NCBI RefSeq assembly: GCF_000429025.1
Contig: NZ_KE386836.1
Location: 124,001 to 188,000, forward strand
DNA: 64,000 bases
Source: Actinospineispora spinosispora DSM 44797
Lineage (GTDB): Bacteria > Actinomycetota > Actinomycetes > Mycobacteriales > Pseudonocardiaceae
Direction of reading: 5' to 3'
Shown here one piece after another: positions 34,500-45,532 of the stretch (the stretch's first letter is position 1; the number at the start of each line of letters is the position of its first letter). A program made the position numbers and the translations under genes. The notes below the pieces were generated by a model that had not been told where the DNA came from, did no database searches, and saw nothing but the letters and a program-made list of their open reading frames with translations.

Positions 34500-36011
34500 G
34501 TGACGAATGATGGACCGCCCAGTGTTGTTGACCCTGAATCCTCGCTGCCTGAGCAGATGCAGGTGCGCCGGGCCAAGCGGACGGCGATGCTCGACGCGGG
34601 AGCACAGCCGTACCCGGTAGTTCTGCCGCGCACCCATTCACTCAGTGAGGTGCGTGAGGCCCATCAGGGGCTCGAACCGGACACCAAGACGGGTGACGTG
34701 GTCGGGGTGGCGGGGCGCGTGGTTTTCCTGCGCAATACCGGCAAGCTCTGTTTCGCGACGCTCCGCGCCGGTGAAGGTACCGAGCTCCAGGCAATGTTGA
34801 GTCTTGCCGGCGTCGGTGAGGACGAGTTGGCCAGATGGAAGTCACAGGTCGATCTGGGTGACCACGTATTCGTGCACGGTGAGGTGATCACCTCACGGCG
34901 GGGTGAACTGTCGGTCTTCGCCGATGAATGGGCGATGGCCGCGAAGTCCCTTCGTCCACTACCGGTTGCGCACAAGGAACTGTCCGAAGAGACCAGGGCA
35001 CGGCAGCGATACGTCGACCTCATCATGCGTCCGCAGGCGCGCGACACCGTACGGATGCGCGCCGAGGTCATGCGTGCGCTTCGTCAGACGCTCTTCACCG
35101 ACGGATATGTCGAAGTGGAGACGCCCATGTTGCAGCTGTTGCATGGTGGGGCGACGGCGCGGCCTTTTGTTACCCACTCCAACGCACTCGATACTGAACT
35201 GTACTTGCGGATCGCGCCCGAGCTCTACCTCAAGCGCGCGGTCGTCGGCGGTATCGAGCGCGTCTTCGAGATCAACCGGAACTTCCGTAACGAGGGCATT
35301 GACTCGAGTCACTCGCCCGAGTTCGCGATGCTCGAGGCGTATGAGGCGTACGGCAGCTATGACACGATCGCCGAGCTCACCCAATCGCTTGTCACGTCCT
35401 GTGCGCGGGCGGCGTTCGGTTCGACGGTCGTGCGGCACGTCGACGGCACCGAGCACGACCTGGGCGGCAAGTGGCGCGAACTGACCCTCTACCAGGCTGT
35501 TTCCGAGGTTCTCGGTACCGAGGTAACCCTGGACACCCCGGCGCCGACGCTGCGTGGCTTTGCCGAAGAGCGTGATGTTCCGCTGAAGGACAACGCTTCC
35601 GCCGGTGAGATTGCTCTTGAGCTCTTCGAAAAACTGGTTGAACACACATTGATCGAGCCGACGTTCGTTCGCGATTATCCGGTTGAAGTAAGGCCGCTGA
35701 CCAGGCAACATCGCGATGAACCCCGGCTCGCCGAAGCATGGGACCTGTTCGTCTTCGGTATGGAGTTGGCAACCGGATACTCCGAACTCGTCGACCCCGT
35801 TGTGCAGCGGGAACGGCTGGAAGCGCAGTCCAGACTGGCCGCGGCGGGCGACGAGGAGGCCATGCAGGTCGACGAGGACTTCCTGCGCGCCTTGGAATAC
35901 GGAATGCCCCCGAGCGGCGGGATGGGAATGGGTATCGACCGGCTGCTGATGACGCTGACCGGTCTCGGTATCCGGGAGACGATCCTTTTTCCGCTGGTCC
36001 GCCCGGAATGA
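34500..36011 (+). CDS. lysS: Lysyl-tRNA synthetase (class II)
   Basis: 503 residues from GTG 34500; no Shine-Dalgarno is visible and TACCGT lies 7 bp upstream, so the mRNA may be leaderless. OB-fold anticodon domain ([23 protein letters not shown]) then class II core: motif 1 with [18 protein letters not shown], motif 2 [20 protein letters not shown], motif 3 [17 protein letters not shown]. More A/T at third codon positions than its neighbours, also seen in lsr2. Confidence 0.96.
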   Translation: MTNDGPPSVVDPESSLPEQMQVRRAKRTAMLDAGAQPYPVVLPRTHSLSEVREAHQGLEPDTKTGDVVGVAGRVVFLRNTGKLCFATLRAGEGTELQAMLSLAGVGEDELARWKSQVDLGDHVFVHGEVITSRRGELSVFADEWAMAAKSLRPLPVAHKELSEETRARQRYVDLIMRPQARDTVRMRAEVMRALRQTLFTDGYVEVETPMLQLLHGGATARPFVTHSNALDTELYLRIAPELYLKRAVVGGIERVFEINRNFRNEGIDSSHSPEFAMLEAYEAYGSYDTIAELTQSLVTSCARAAFGSTVVRHVDGTEHDLGGKWRELTLYQAVSEVLGTEVTLDTPAPTLRGFAEERDVPLKDNASAGEIALELFEKLVEHTLIEPTFVRDYPVEVRPLTRQHRDEPRLAEAWDLFVFGMELATGYSELVDPVVQRERLEAQSRLAAAGDEEAMQVDEDFLRALEYGMPPSGGMGMGIDRLLMTLTGLGIRETILFPLVRPE

Positions 36012-36029
36012 GTGAGGTTTAGCTGTCGC

Positions 36030-36074
36030 GCCTCGACACATCCACGGAATCAGGGCTATTCTGAGTGTCGAGGC
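36030..36074. promoter_or_regulatory. Inverted repeat GCCTCGACAC ... GTGTCGAGGC upstream of lsr2
   Basis: 10-bp perfect arms separated by 25 nt (36030-36039 and 36065-36074), in the 150-bp gap between lysS and lsr2. It may terminate lysS or regulate lsr2; the long loop argues against a simple terminator. Confidence 0.4.
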
Positions 36075-36161
36075 TCGCCGGCAGTCCAGGAGAGGTAGTT
36101 CCGGACGGGTTGTTCGATTGAGCCTGACTATCACTCAATTATCAGCTGGAGGGCTGCCAAG

Positions 36162-36506
36162 GTGGCACAGAAGGTCACGGTTTCACTCATTGACGACCTC
36201 GATGGCGACAAGGCCGAGGAGACCGTTGAGTTCGGGCTCGACGGCAAGAACTACGAGATCGACCTGTCCTCCAGCAATGCCAGCAAGCTGCGCGATGCAC
36301 TCGCCGATTTTGTTGCCGCTGCCCGCCGCCCCGGTGGCAGGCGCCGTTCCGGCGGAGCCGCGGTAGCGGCGGCCGCCCGCCGCCCCGCGGTGGACCGCGA
36401 GCAGAACCAGGCAATTCGGGACTGGGCGCGCAAGCGCGGCATGAAGGTCTCCGACCGCGGTCGCATTCCGGCGGACGTTCTGGAGAGCTACCACCAGGAA
36501 AACTGA
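36162..36506 (+). CDS. lsr2: Lsr2 nucleoid-associated protein
   Basis: 114 residues, GTG start with CTGGAGGG upstream. N-terminal dimerisation domain ([32 protein letters not shown]), a basic linker, and a C-terminal AT-hook-like domain with [21 protein letters not shown]; the RGR lies in the DNA minor-groove contact. H-NS-like silencer of AT-rich, often horizontally acquired DNA. Between lysS and clpC as in mycobacteria. Confidence 0.96.
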   Translation: MAQKVTVSLIDDLDGDKAEETVEFGLDGKNYEIDLSSSNASKLRDALADFVAAARRPGGRRRSGGAAVAAAARRPAVDREQNQAIRDWARKRGMKVSDRGRIPADVLESYHQEN

Positions 36507-37112
36507 CCGGCCTTTTCCGCGGAATCGGGTGCGAGGTGTTGTCCCCGCTGACCGTCAAGTGTCTTGGCGTGGGTGGGCGGTATCAACCCCCGGCTGACGC
36601 CGGCCTCGCACTGCTAGGGGCTGTCCGGCGTTCGGGGGCGAGGTTTCAGGGTTGACACCACCCACCCACGCCAAGTGCGGGCCAGGATCGCGGGGACGGG
36701 GAAGTCCTGCGCGCCCAACCGGCCCCGGCTGCGCCGCGTCCCTCGGGAGCACGGTCGCTCGGGGACGTGCCTGGGTGACTTCGCAGAGCGTGGTGTTGTG
36801 TCGCAGACACTGCAGCGTGTGCGACGCGACGCGAACCTCTGCGAGGTGGGCTGGAAGGTCTGCGAGGTGGGCTTGGCGGGGCTCCCGGAGGGAGTTGCGC
36901 GTGGGGCCTGCGATGTTCACCACCAGCGTAAGTCGTAGGGTGGTGAGCGGTATACCGGGCGGAATGTGGTCCGGTTGGTTGGTGTTGTAGCAGTTTGAGT
37001 GGGTTGAGCACGCGCACATGGCAGCGCCGACCTAGCTTCGGCCGATACAGTGGACATACGGTGCCGGTACGCGGGAGCGGACCGACACAGCTCAGTAGTC
37101 AGGGGAGTGCGC
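36507..37112. other. 0.6-kb gene-free region: family C copy 1 and the clpC leader
   Basis: Family C copy 1 occupies 36541-36862. The remaining ~250 bp lead into clpC, with AGGGGAG before the start codon. No gene supported; open frames on both strands here have no counterpart in the second copy of the repeat. Confidence 0.75.
36541..36862 (+). repeat. Dispersed structured repeat, family C, copy 1
   Basis: About 320 bp, matched in inverse orientation by 47271-47580. First half: stem CTTGGCGTGGGTGGGCGGT (36563-36581) with its partner ACCACCCACCCACGCCAAG (36657-36675) around a GCCTCGC/GCGAGG inner stem. Second half: GGCCAGGATCGCGGGG, then a GTCGCAGAC...CTGCAG...TGCGAC hairpin between CGCAGA and TCTGCGAGG. 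Confidence 0.85.
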
Positions 37113-39647
37113 ATGTTCGAGAGGTTCACCGACCGCGCGAGGCGGGTGGTTGTCCTGGCCCAAGAAGAGGCCAGGATGCTCAACCACAACTACATCGGCA
37201 CCGAGCACATCCTCTTGGGCTTGATCCACGAGGGTGAGGGCGTCGCCGCGAAGGCGCTGGAGTCTCTGGGCATTGCGCTCGAAGGCGTCCGGCAGCAGGT
37301 CGAGGAGATCATCGGCCAGGGCCAGCAGGCGCCGAGCGGCCACATCCCCTTCACGCCACGGGCCAAGAAGGTGCTGGAGCTGTCACTGCGCGAAGCGCTG
37401 CAGCTCGGCCACAACTACATCGGCACCGAGCACATCCTGCTCGGCCTGATCCGCGAGGGTGAAGGTGTCGCGGCCCAGGTGCTGGTCAAGCTCGGCGCCG
37501 ACCTGAACAGGGTCCGCCAGCAGGTCCTCCAGCTGCTGTCCGGTTACCAGGGCAAGGAGCCGGCGGAGGCCAGCGGCGGTCGCGGCGAGGGCACGCCGTC
37601 CAGCTCGCTGGTGCTCGACCAGTTCGGTCGCAACCTGACCCAGTCGGCACGTGAGGGCAAGCTCGACCCGGTCATCGGCCGGGAGAAGGAAATCGAGCGG
37701 GTCATGCAGGTGCTGTCCCGGCGCACCAAGAACAACCCGGTGCTGATCGGCGAGCCCGGTGTCGGTAAGACCGCGGTCGTCGAGGGCCTTGCCTCCATGG
37801 TCGTCAAGGGCGAGGTGCCCGAGACGCTGAAGGACAAGCAGCTCTACACGCTCGACCTCGGTTCGCTGGTCGCCGGTTCCCGCTATCGCGGTGACTTCGA
37901 GGAGCGCCTCAAGAAGGTGCTCAAGGAGATTCGCACCCGCGGCGACATCATCCTGTTCATCGACGAGATCCACACCCTGGTGGGTGCGGGTGCCGCCGAG
38001 GGCGCGATCGACGCGGCGTCCATCCTGAAGCCGATGCTGGCTCGCGGTGAGCTGCAGACGATCGGTGCCACCACGCTCGACGAGTACCGCAAGTACGTCG
38101 AGAAGGACCCGGCTCTGGAGCGTCGTTTCCAGCCGATCCAGGTGGGCGAGCCGAGCGTCACGCACACCATCGAGATCCTCAAGGGTCTGCGCGACCGCTA
38201 CGAGGCGCACCACCGGGTCACGATCACCGACCCGGCGCTGGTCGCGGCGGCGACGCTGGCCGACCGCTACATCAACGACCGCTACTTGCCGGACAAGGCG
38301 ATCGACCTGATCGACGAGGCCGGCGCGCGTATGCGCATCCGCCGCATGACCGCACCGCCGGACCTGCGGGAGTTCGACGAGAAGATCGCCAACGTCCGTC
38401 GGGACAAAGAGTCGGCGATCGACGCGCAGGACTTCGAGCGGGCCGCGCACCTGCGTGACTCGGAGAAGCAGCTGCTCGCGCAGAAGTCGGAGCGGGAGAA
38501 GCAGTGGAAGTCCGGTGACCTGGATGTGGTCGCCGAGGTCGACGACGAGCAGATCGCCGAGGTTCTGGCGAACTGGACCGGTATCCCGGTCTTCAAGTTG
38601 ACCGAGGAGGAGACCACCCGGCTGCTGCGCATGGAGGACGAGCTCCACAAGCGCATCATCGGCCAGGAAGAGGCGGTCAAGGCCGTCTCGCAGGCGATCC
38701 GCCGTACCCGCGCCGGTCTGAAGGACCCGAAGCGCCCGTCCGGCTCGTTCATCTTCGCCGGCCCGTCCGGTGTCGGTAAGACCGAGCTGTCCAAGGCGCT
38801 GGCGAACTTCCTGTTCGGCGAGGACGACGCGCTCATCCAGATCGACATGGGTGAGTTCCACGACCGTTACACCGCGTCGCGGCTGTTCGGTGCTCCTCCC
38901 GGCTACGTCGGCTACGAAGAGGGCGGGCAGCTCACCGAGAAGGTGCGCCGCAAGCCGTTCTCCGTGGTGCTGTTCGACGAGATCGAGAAGGCCCACCAGG
39001 AGATCTACAACACGCTCCTGCAGGTGCTGGAGGACGGTCGCCTGACCGACGGTCAGGGCCGCACGGTGGACTTCAAGAACACCGTGATCATCTTCACGTC
39101 GAACCTCGGTACCCAGGACATCTCCAAGGCCGTCGGCCTCGGGTTCGTCCAGGGCAACGACACCGGCTCGAACTACGAGCGGATGAAGACCAAGGTCAAC
39201 GACGAGCTGAAGAAGCATTTCCGGCCGGAGTTCCTGAACCGCATCGACGACATCGTGGTGTTCCACCAGCTCACCCAGGACCAGATCGTGTCCATGGTGG
39301 ACCTGATGGTCACCAGGGTCGAGGGTCAGCTGCGGAACAAGGACATGGCGATCGAGCTCACCCCGAACGCGCGCTTGCTGCTGGCACGCCGCGGGTTCGA
39401 CCCGGTGCTGGGTGCGCGGCCGCTGCGTCGCACCATCCAGCGCGAGATCGAGGACCAGCTGTCGGAGAAGATCCTGTTCGGCGAGATCGAGCCGGGTCAG
39501 ATCGTTCTCATCGACGTCGAGGGCTTCGACCCGGAGGACACGACGACGAACGGGGCCGACAAGGCCAAGTTCACCTTCAAGGGTCAGCCGAAGCCCGCGG
39601 TGAACGTGCCCGACGCGGTGCCCGCCGGTCTGTCCGAAGAGAAGTAA
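37113..39647 (+). CDS. clpC: ATP-dependent Clp protease ATP-binding subunit ClpC
   Basis: 844 residues from ATG 37113 with AGGGGAG upstream. Two N-terminal Clp repeats ([40 protein letters not shown]). D1: Walker [14 protein letters not shown], Walker [15 protein letters not shown]-type coiled-coil middle region. D2: Walker [15 protein letters not shown], Walker [12 protein letters not shown]. Unfolds proteins for ClpP; essential in mycobacteria as ClpC1 and the target of several natural antibiotics. Confidence 0.97.
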   Translation: MFERFTDRARRVVVLAQEEARMLNHNYIGTEHILLGLIHEGEGVAAKALESLGIALEGVRQQVEEIIGQGQQAPSGHIPFTPRAKKVLELSLREALQLGHNYIGTEHILLGLIREGEGVAAQVLVKLGADLNRVRQQVLQLLSGYQGKEPAEASGGRGEGTPSSSLVLDQFGRNLTQSAREGKLDPVIGREKEIERVMQVLSRRTKNNPVLIGEPGVGKTAVVEGLASMVVKGEVPETLKDKQLYTLDLGSLVAGSRYRGDFEERLKKVLKEIRTRGDIILFIDEIHTLVGAGAAEGAIDAASILKPMLARGELQTIGATTLDEYRKYVEKDPALERRFQPIQVGEPSVTHTIEILKGLRDRYEAHHRVTITDPALVAAATLADRYINDRYLPDKAIDLIDEAGARMRIRRMTAPPDLREFDEKIANVRRDKESAIDAQDFERAAHLRDSEKQLLAQKSEREKQWKSGDLDVVAEVDDEQIAEVLANWTGIPVFKLTEEETTRLLRMEDELHKRIIGQEEAVKAVSQAIRRTRAGLKDPKRPSGSFIFAGPSGVGKTELSKALANFLFGEDDALIQIDMGEFHDRYTASRLFGAPPGYVGYEEGGQLTEKVRRKPFSVVLFDEIEKAHQEIYNTLLQVLEDGRLTDGQGRTVDFKNTVIIFTSNLGTQDISKAVGLGFVQGNDTGSNYERMKTKVNDELKKHFRPEFLNRIDDIVVFHQLTQDQIVSMVDLMVTRVEGQLRNKDMAIELTPNARLLLARRGFDPVLGARPLRRTIQREIEDQLSEKILFGEIEPGQIVLIDVEGFDPEDTTTNGADKAKFTFKGQPKPAVNVPDAVPAGLSEEK

Positions 39648-39664
39648 CCAGCCAGGCGAACACG

Positions 39665-39698
39665 AGCCGGCCCGGACCAGCGATGGTCCGGGCCGGCT
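39665..39698 (+). terminator. clpC terminator hairpin
   Basis: 15-bp perfect arms AGCCGGCCCGGACCA with a GCGA loop, 17 bp after the clpC stop, followed by TTCGCTGTG. A second, bidirectional palindrome follows at 39715. Confidence 0.88.
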
Positions 39699-39714
39699 TC
39701 GCTGTGTACGGACA

Positions 39715-39760
39715 CTCGTGAGTGTTGAGTATGGCTATGGCCATACTCAACACTCACGAG
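39715..39760. terminator. Long palindrome, GTGAGTG class, copy 4
   Basis: 21-bp perfect arms CTCGTGAGTGTTGAGTATGGC with a 4-nt loop, overlapping the last codons of the convergent GAF regulator. Almost the same sequence as 13986-14031 more than 25 kb away. Confidence 0.78.
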
Positions 39761-41241
39761 GTCAGGCGGTCGGCGCGCGCGGTGATCGTGGCGTGGCGGG
39801 GGTCGGACAATGGGAGCGACGCGGCCAGGCGCTCGGCCAGCTCCAGGTCGTCGGCTCCGGTGTCGGTCTCGGCGACCAGCCACATCGCCTCGGCGTCGCC
39901 GGAGTCCAGCACAGCCCGCCGTATCGTGGCGGCGAGCAGCTCGCGTTCCTCCGTCACAGCGGGTGCTTCCGAGCCGGGACGCAGCTCACCCCGGTAGCGG
40001 CTCGCGGCCGAGCGGACCTCACCGGCCAGCAGCTCGCTCCTGACCTGCAGCCAGTCGGCGGTCAGGTCGGCCTGCAGCCGGTACGGGCTGGAACGGACCA
40101 CCGCCGCGCCGAGCTGAGCGCGCAGCCGGTGGACCTCGGCGCGCGCGGTCACCGGGTTGCCCCGTTCGCCGTAGACGCCGGTCGCCAGCTGCTCGGCACT
40201 CACCCCGTCCGGGTGCAGCGCGAGCAGGGTGAGCATGTCGGCGTGGCGCTGCGTGAGACGTATCCGTCGTCCGTTCAGCTCGGCGATCGGAGCGTGGCCG
40301 AGGAACCGCAGCTCCAGGTGCGCCGCCGCTGTCGTCACCAGCGGGGTTCTGCGTCGTCCCGAACGCAGCAGGTAGCCCTCGCCCAGCTCCTCCAGTACCG
40401 CGACCTGCCCGTTCGGCAGTGTCACCGTGCCGTTCTCACCGGGGAGCTCGAGTCGCGGCGTCGGCAGCCAGTTGTGCGGTTCGCTCGCCAGCACGCGCCC
40501 CGACCTGGTGACCAGCGCGCCGTACTCGCCACCCAGGGCGGCGAGCTGAGGTGCGCAGCGGGTGCGCAGCAACTCGTCCCTCGCCGCCATCCGCGCCCGC
40601 AGCTGCCCTTCGGCAAGCCTTGCCGCCGCCTTGACCAGCGCCATCGTCGAGGGGTGGAAGCTGTGCACCGGACCGGTCACGTCGACCACGCCGATGATCC
40701 GCCCGGTGTCCGGATCGTGCACCGGGCAGGCCGCGCACGTCCATACCGAGTAGGCGCGCACGAGGTGCTCCGCCGAATGGATCTGCACCGCGAGGTTCTC
40801 GGCGAGCGCGGTGCCCATCGCGTTGGTGCCCATCGCATCTTCGGACCAGCGGGTGCCCTCGATCAGCCCGACCTTGTCCGCCGTGGTCAGCACGCCGCTC
40901 TGGCCTTCGCGCCACAGGATGTGGCCGTGCTCGTCGGTCACCACCATCATGTGCAGCGCCTCGTCGGCGGTGGCCACGAGGGTCTCGCGCAACAGCGGCA
41001 GCGTCTCCGCGAGCGGATGCTCCGCACGCAGGTCGGCCACGTCCCGGCTGTCGAACACCGCGGGCGGCCCGGCGCCGCGCTCCGGATCCACCCGAGCGGC
41101 GAGACTGCGCCGCCACGACTCGGACACGACGGGCCGCGGCTGCTGCGGCACCGGCGCACCACTGAGCACCGCGTCCCGAATCCGGGCGAGCAGCTGCGCC
41201 CGAGCAACCGGATCCGCGGCCGACGTCGTTGACAGGCCCAT
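39754..41241 (-). CDS. GAF-domain transcriptional regulator of aldehyde metabolism
   Basis: 495 residues from ATG 41241 (CGGGAGGGA upstream). The open frame continues 82 residues further through repeat family B, which was rejected. N-terminal helix pair ([15 protein letters not shown]), a GAF domain ([19 protein letters not shown] ... [18 protein letters not shown] ... [19 protein letters not shown]) as in AcoR-type activators, but no sigma54 AAA+ domain. The C-terminal part looks like an OmpR/SARP winged helix ([26 protein letters not shown]). Divergent from the aldehyde dehydrogenase, so probably its activator. Confidence 0.85.
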   Translation of the reverse strand: MGLSTTSAADPVARAQLLARIRDAVLSGAPVPQQPRPVVSESWRRSLAARVDPERGAGPPAVFDSRDVADLRAEHPLAETLPLLRETLVATADEALHMMVVTDEHGHILWREGQSGVLTTADKVGLIEGTRWSEDAMGTNAMGTALAENLAVQIHSAEHLVRAYSVWTCAACPVHDPDTGRIIGVVDVTGPVHSFHPSTMALVKAAARLAEGQLRARMAARDELLRTRCAPQLAALGGEYGALVTRSGRVLASEPHNWLPTPRLELPGENGTVTLPNGQVAVLEELGEGYLLRSGRRRTPLVTTAAAHLELRFLGHAPIAELNGRRIRLTQRHADMLTLLALHPDGVSAEQLATGVYGERGNPVTARAEVHRLRAQLGAAVVRSSPYRLQADLTADWLQVRSELLAGEVRSAASRYRGELRPGSEAPAVTEERELLAATIRRAVLDSGDAEAMWLVAETDTGADDLELAERLAASLPLSDPRHATITARADRLTS

Positions 41242-41330
41242 GCACGTCCCTCCCGGCGGCCCCAAAGACCGAGCCGAGTACCCCCACCATTCTGCGTGCG
41301 ACATGTGACCGCGGCAACTGTCTCGTTCTT

Positions 41331-41539
41331 TTGGGCCTGTTTCGCGCGGAGTTTTTCTGTGACCACCCCCTCGCTTCGCTTCGCTTCGGGGGTACTCCCA
41401 GAAAAACAAGCCGACTTCGTCGGCCGAGCGCGCGCTTGTTGTCACCCTGGGAGCCGCCGTCCGGCTGGGGAGCCTGGTTGCGGACACTCACTACGCCGGC
41501 CTTCGCCGGAACTCCTTCGGAGACTCGCGGAGCCGGCTC
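41331..41539 (-). repeat. Dispersed structured repeat, family B, copy 3 (inverted)
   Basis: Reverse complement of copies 1 and 2 with all parts in order: CTTGGGCCTGTTTCGCGCG-like end at 41331, T-run/GTGACCACCCCC/GGGGGTACTCCC/A-run, CCGAC-TTC-GTCGG, GCGCGCGCTTGTTG, CCTGGGAGCCGCC, GGTTGCGGACACTCACTAC, GCCGGCCTTCGCCGGAACTCC, GAGACTCGCGGAGCCGG. The loop carries CGCTT repeated three times. Confidence 0.85.
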
Positions 41540-41563
41540 AGCCGTGGTCCCGTCTGCCCACAC

Positions 41564-41619
41564 CCGCGAGTCGGGCGTCTCAGCACCGCGAGTCGGGAAT
41601 TTGGGACCCGCGAGTCGGG
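41564..41619 (+). repeat. Three 22-bp tandem units CCGCGAGTCGGG
   Basis: CCGCGAGTCGGG starts at 41564, 41586 and 41608, exactly 22 bp apart, with partly variable remainders (CGTCT / AATTT / CGTCT). Lies between family B copy 3 and the aldehyde dehydrogenase promoter. Confidence 0.7.
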
Positions 41620-41634
41620 CGTCTTGGCTTCAAG

Positions 41635-41649
41635 TGCAACGCAGTTGCA
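41635..41649. promoter_or_regulatory. Putative operator TGCAAC-GCA-GTTGCA
   Basis: Perfect 6-bp arms with a 3-bp centre, 60 bp before the aldehyde dehydrogenase start. Candidate binding site for the divergent GAF regulator. Confidence 0.5.
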
Positions 41650-41709
41650 ACCCCGCTGTGCCTAGCGTCACAGAGGACGTCAGAGGTTCGCGAATGTGAG
41701 AGGACGGCC

Positions 41710-43232
<1,523 letters not shown>

Positions 43233-43233
<1 letters not shown>

Positions 43234-43601
43234 TGGAACGGGTCGCGTTGACCCCGGCCGCCGCAGAGCTGCTGGTGAAGCTGACCGAGATCCACGGTCC
43301 GCTGATGTTCCACCAGTCCGGCGGGTGCTGCGACGGCAGTGCGCCGATGTGTTACCCGGACGGCGATTTCAAGATCGGCGGCTCGGATGTGCACCTCGGT
43401 GACCTGACCGTCGAGGGGTTGGCGCCGATCGGGTTCTACATGTCGGGTTCGCAGTACGAGTACTGGAAACACACCCACCTGACGGTGGATGTGGTGAAGG
43501 GCAGAGGCAGTGGATTCTCGGTGGAGGCACCGGAAGGGGTGCGTTTCCTGATCCGGTCCCGGTTGTTCACCGACGAAGAGTCAGCCGTCCTGAACGGCTG
43601 A
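43233..43601 (+). CDS. DUF779 protein coupled to aldehyde dehydrogenase
   Basis: 122 residues, ATG overlapping the previous stop by 1 bp. Conserved HQSGGCCDGSAPMCYP block with three cysteines, suitable for metal or thiol chemistry, then DLTVEGLAPIGFYMSGSQYEYW and GRGSGFSVEAPEGVRFLIRS. The family is nearly always next to acetaldehyde-type dehydrogenases; role unknown (metal or redox accessory protein is inference). Confidence 0.88.
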
Positions 43602-43603
43602 AC

Positions 43604-43653
43604 GACCCGTGAGTGTTTTCGGTTGCTCTGGCAGCCGAAAACACTCACGGGTC
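43604..43653. repeat. Long palindrome, GTGAGTG class, copy 5
   Basis: 23-bp arms beginning GACCCGTGAGTGTTTTCGG with one G-T pair and a 4-nt loop, 3 bp after the DUF779 stop and 20 bp before the next start; co-directional genes. Confidence 0.78.
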
Positions 43654-43672
43654 CTGACCTGGAGGTATCTCT

Positions 43673-44272
43673 GTGGCTGAATCCACGACGCTGCGCGCGC
43701 TGAGCGGTCTGCCCGCCGAGCCCGCCCGGCTTGCCGATTCCACCCTGATCATGATCGACGCCCAGAACACCTACACGCGCGGCGTGATGGAACTGGACGG
43801 TGTGCAGGCCGCACTCGACGAGGCGGAGGTCCTGCTGGACCGGGCCCGTTCGGCGGGCATCCCGGTCATCCACATCCAGCACGACTCCGGCGAGGGTTCG
43901 CCCTACGACGTCCGGGACGAGATCGGCGCGATCGTCGACCGGGTCGCGCCCCGCGACGGCGAGCTGGTGATCGTCAAGAACTTCCCGAACTCGTTCGTGC
44001 AGACCGAGCTCGACGAGCGGCTCAAGACGAGTGCCGCGCAGAACCTCGTGCTGGCCGGCTTCATGACGCACATGTGCGTGAACTCCACCGCGCGCGGGGC
44101 GTTCAACCTCGGCTACGCCCCGACCGTGGTGGCGTCGGCGACGGCGACCCGTTCCCTGCCCGGCCCCGCCGACCAGCAGGTCCCAGCGGCAGCACTCCAG
44201 TCGGCAAGCCTCGCGGCGGTGGCAGACCTGTTCGCGGTAGTGGTCCCGGACAGCAAATCCATCCCCGACTAA
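43673..44272 (+). CDS. Isochorismatase-family cysteine hydrolase
   Basis: 199 residues, GTG start with GGAGG 9 bp upstream. Triad of the family visible: Asp29 (MIDAQN), Lys102 (VKNFPNSF) and Cys135 (THMCVNSTARGA). Hydrolases of this type act on amides or on isochorismate; no siderophore genes are near, so an amidase/nicotinamidase-like role is more likely. Separated from the aldehyde operon by a palindrome. Confidence 0.9.
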   Translation: MAESTTLRALSGLPAEPARLADSTLIMIDAQNTYTRGVMELDGVQAALDEAEVLLDRARSAGIPVIHIQHDSGEGSPYDVRDEIGAIVDRVAPRDGELVIVKNFPNSFVQTELDERLKTSAAQNLVLAGFMTHMCVNSTARGAFNLGYAPTVVASATATRSLPGPADQQVPAAALQSASLAAVADLFAVVVPDSKSIPD

Positions 44273-44283
44273 CCCTCCAACGG

Positions 44284-44332
44284 CACGAATGTGGCTTTAG
44301 GGACGTTGAACGTCCCTGAAGCCACATTCGTG
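44284..44332. terminator. Long palindrome between isochorismatase and sirtuin genes
   Basis: 24-bp arms beginning CACGAATGTGGCTTTAGGG, 1-nt loop and one T-G pair. Lies between two convergent 3' ends, touching neither stop codon of the left gene but ending at the sirtuin stop. Confidence 0.78.
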
Positions 44333-45160
44333 TCATCGGGGAGGGGGCACGAGGGTGGCCAGCGTGGTGAGAGTTGGCTGTGCGGCCGCGGGGAGGCTGA
44401 TGCCTCTGCCGTGGCGGATGGTCGGTTCCCTCGTGTTGATCCGGATCAGGGCGCCGGAGCCGGCGGTGGCCAGCTCCGCGTGCCTTCGGACCGTGGGGAC
44501 CGCCGTACCGGCACCGATCTCGATCACGACCAGGCGGGCGCCGTCCGACCGCAGCTCGCGCAGCCAGCGGACCTGCTCCCTGGCGCGCGACTCGGTGCGC
44601 CGAGGCAGCCAGTCACGATCACCGAACATCAGGATGTTGGGCCGCGCCAGACCACCGCACTCCGGACAGCTCGGCAGCGGGCGCAGCGCGCGCATGGTCT
44701 GCTCGTCGATCCGCACCTCGACGTCGTCAGCCGGCCAGATCCCGTCGTGGCAGCCGGCGAGGCACTGCAGATGGTGGATCGAACCGTGGCACTCCACCAC
44801 GTACTCGTCGGCGAACCCGGCGCACTGGAACTGGCCGTCGACGTTCGACGTGAACACTCGCGCGGGCCGCTGCGCCGTCGCCCACTCCAGCAACACCCCG
44901 AAACCGGCGTGCGGCACCGTCTCCCGGTACAGCGACAGCCGATGCCCGTAGAAACCCCAGGCCAGCTCCGGGTCGTCGACGAAGTGCACCGGGTCGGCGA
45001 GCTCCTCGAACGCCAGCCCGAGCCGCTCGTACGGCGGATAGGCACGCCAGAAGCCCTCGGTGCCACGGAAATCCGGCAGCCCCGAGTCGACCCCGATGCC
45101 GGCGCCCGCGCAGTAGAGCAGCGCGTCCGCGCCGTCGATCAGCTCAGCCGCGCGGGCCAG
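44333..45160 (-). CDS. SIR2-family NAD-dependent deacylase (start codon non-canonical)
   Basis: About 275 residues if the CTG at 45160 is used. Sirtuin motifs: CAGAGIGVDSGLPDFRG near the N-terminus, TSNVDGQF (for TQNVDG), catalytic His in ECHGSI, and zinc cysteines in LQCLAGC and SCPECGG. The first ATG/GTG/TTG in frame (44989) lies after the NAD-binding GAG motif and cannot be the real start, while the frame is open and conserved up to 45172. The mhuD stop (TAG, 45169-45171) touches it. So the start is CTG 45160 or 45142, or a sequence change has removed a GTG. Confidence 0.75.
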   Translation of the reverse strand: MARAAELIDGADALLYCAGAGIGVDSGLPDFRGTEGFWRAYPPYERLGLAFEELADPVHFVDDPELAWGFYGHRLSLYRETVPHAGFGVLLEWATAQRPARVFTSNVDGQFQCAGFADEYVVECHGSIHHLQCLAGCHDGIWPADDVEVRIDEQTMRALRPLPSCPECGGLARPNILMFGDRDWLPRRTESRAREQVRWLRELRSDGARLVVIEIGAGTAVPTVRRHAELATAGSGALIRINTREPTIRHGRGISLPAAAQPTLTTLATLVPPPR

Positions 45161-45168
45161 CTGCGCGT

Positions 45169-45510
45169 CTACTCGCCGGCCTTGGAGAACTGGACGACCT
45201 CGAACTCCAGCAGCGAGGCACCGGTCGACACCGGGCCCTGCCCGTGTCCGTGACCCTCACCGATCGGACGGCCACGCTCACCGGAGTGGGCCTCCAGCGC
45301 CGGGCCGTCGCGCCACGCCTGGAACGACTCCTCGTCCTCCCAGTGGGTCAGCACGAAGTAACGGTCGTCGCCGGACACCGGGCGCAGCAGCTCGAACGAG
45401 ATGAACCCCGGCTGACCATCGACGGCGTGCAGCCGGTTGGCGAACCGCCGCTCGAGTTCCGGACCCGCGCCCTCGGGCACCTGAATTGCGTTGATCTTGA
45501 CTACGGCCAT
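45169..45510 (-). CDS. mhuD: Haem-degrading monooxygenase MhuD
   Basis: 113 residues, ATG start. Very similar to mycobacterial MhuD: MAVVKINAIQVPEGAGPELE, HWEDEESFQAW, GASLLEFEV. The catalytic/haem-binding residues are in place: Asn7, Arg26, Trp66 and His75. Converts haem to mycobilin-type products and releases iron in mycobacteria. A short insertion (about 10 residues, Gly/His-rich, GEGHGHGQG) precedes the last strand. Divergent from the hydrolase; same pair as Rv3592/Rv3591c. Confidence 0.93.
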   Translation of the reverse strand: MAVVKINAIQVPEGAGPELERRFANRLHAVDGQPGFISFELLRPVSGDDRYFVLTHWEDEESFQAWRDGPALEAHSGERGRPIGEGHGHGQGPVSTGASLLEFEVVQFSKAGE

Positions 45511-45515
45511 GCCGC

Positions 45516-45521
45516 TAGGCT
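45516..45521 (+). promoter_or_regulatory. Candidate -10 box of a leaderless hydrolase transcript
   Basis: TAGGCT 12 bp before ATG 45533, with TTGATC (45491) 19 bp upstream. The -35 lies inside the first codons of divergent mhuD. TAGGCT is also found before prsW. Confidence 0.35.
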
Positions 45522-45532
45522 ACGCAAACCTG

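Larger units (their letters stand above)
41242..41709. other. 0.47-kb gene-free region: family B copy 3 and short tandem repeat
   Basis: Divergent intergenic region between the GAF regulator and the aldehyde dehydrogenase. Contains family B copy 3 (41331-41539, minus orientation), three 22-bp units (41564-41619) and the dyad TGCAAC-GCA-GTTGCA at 41635-41649. Confidence 0.8.

Noticed and set aside
44333-44989. Sirtuin starting at GTG 44989
   Set aside because: Would remove the conserved NAD-binding GAG...DFRG motif encoded just upstream in the same frame.
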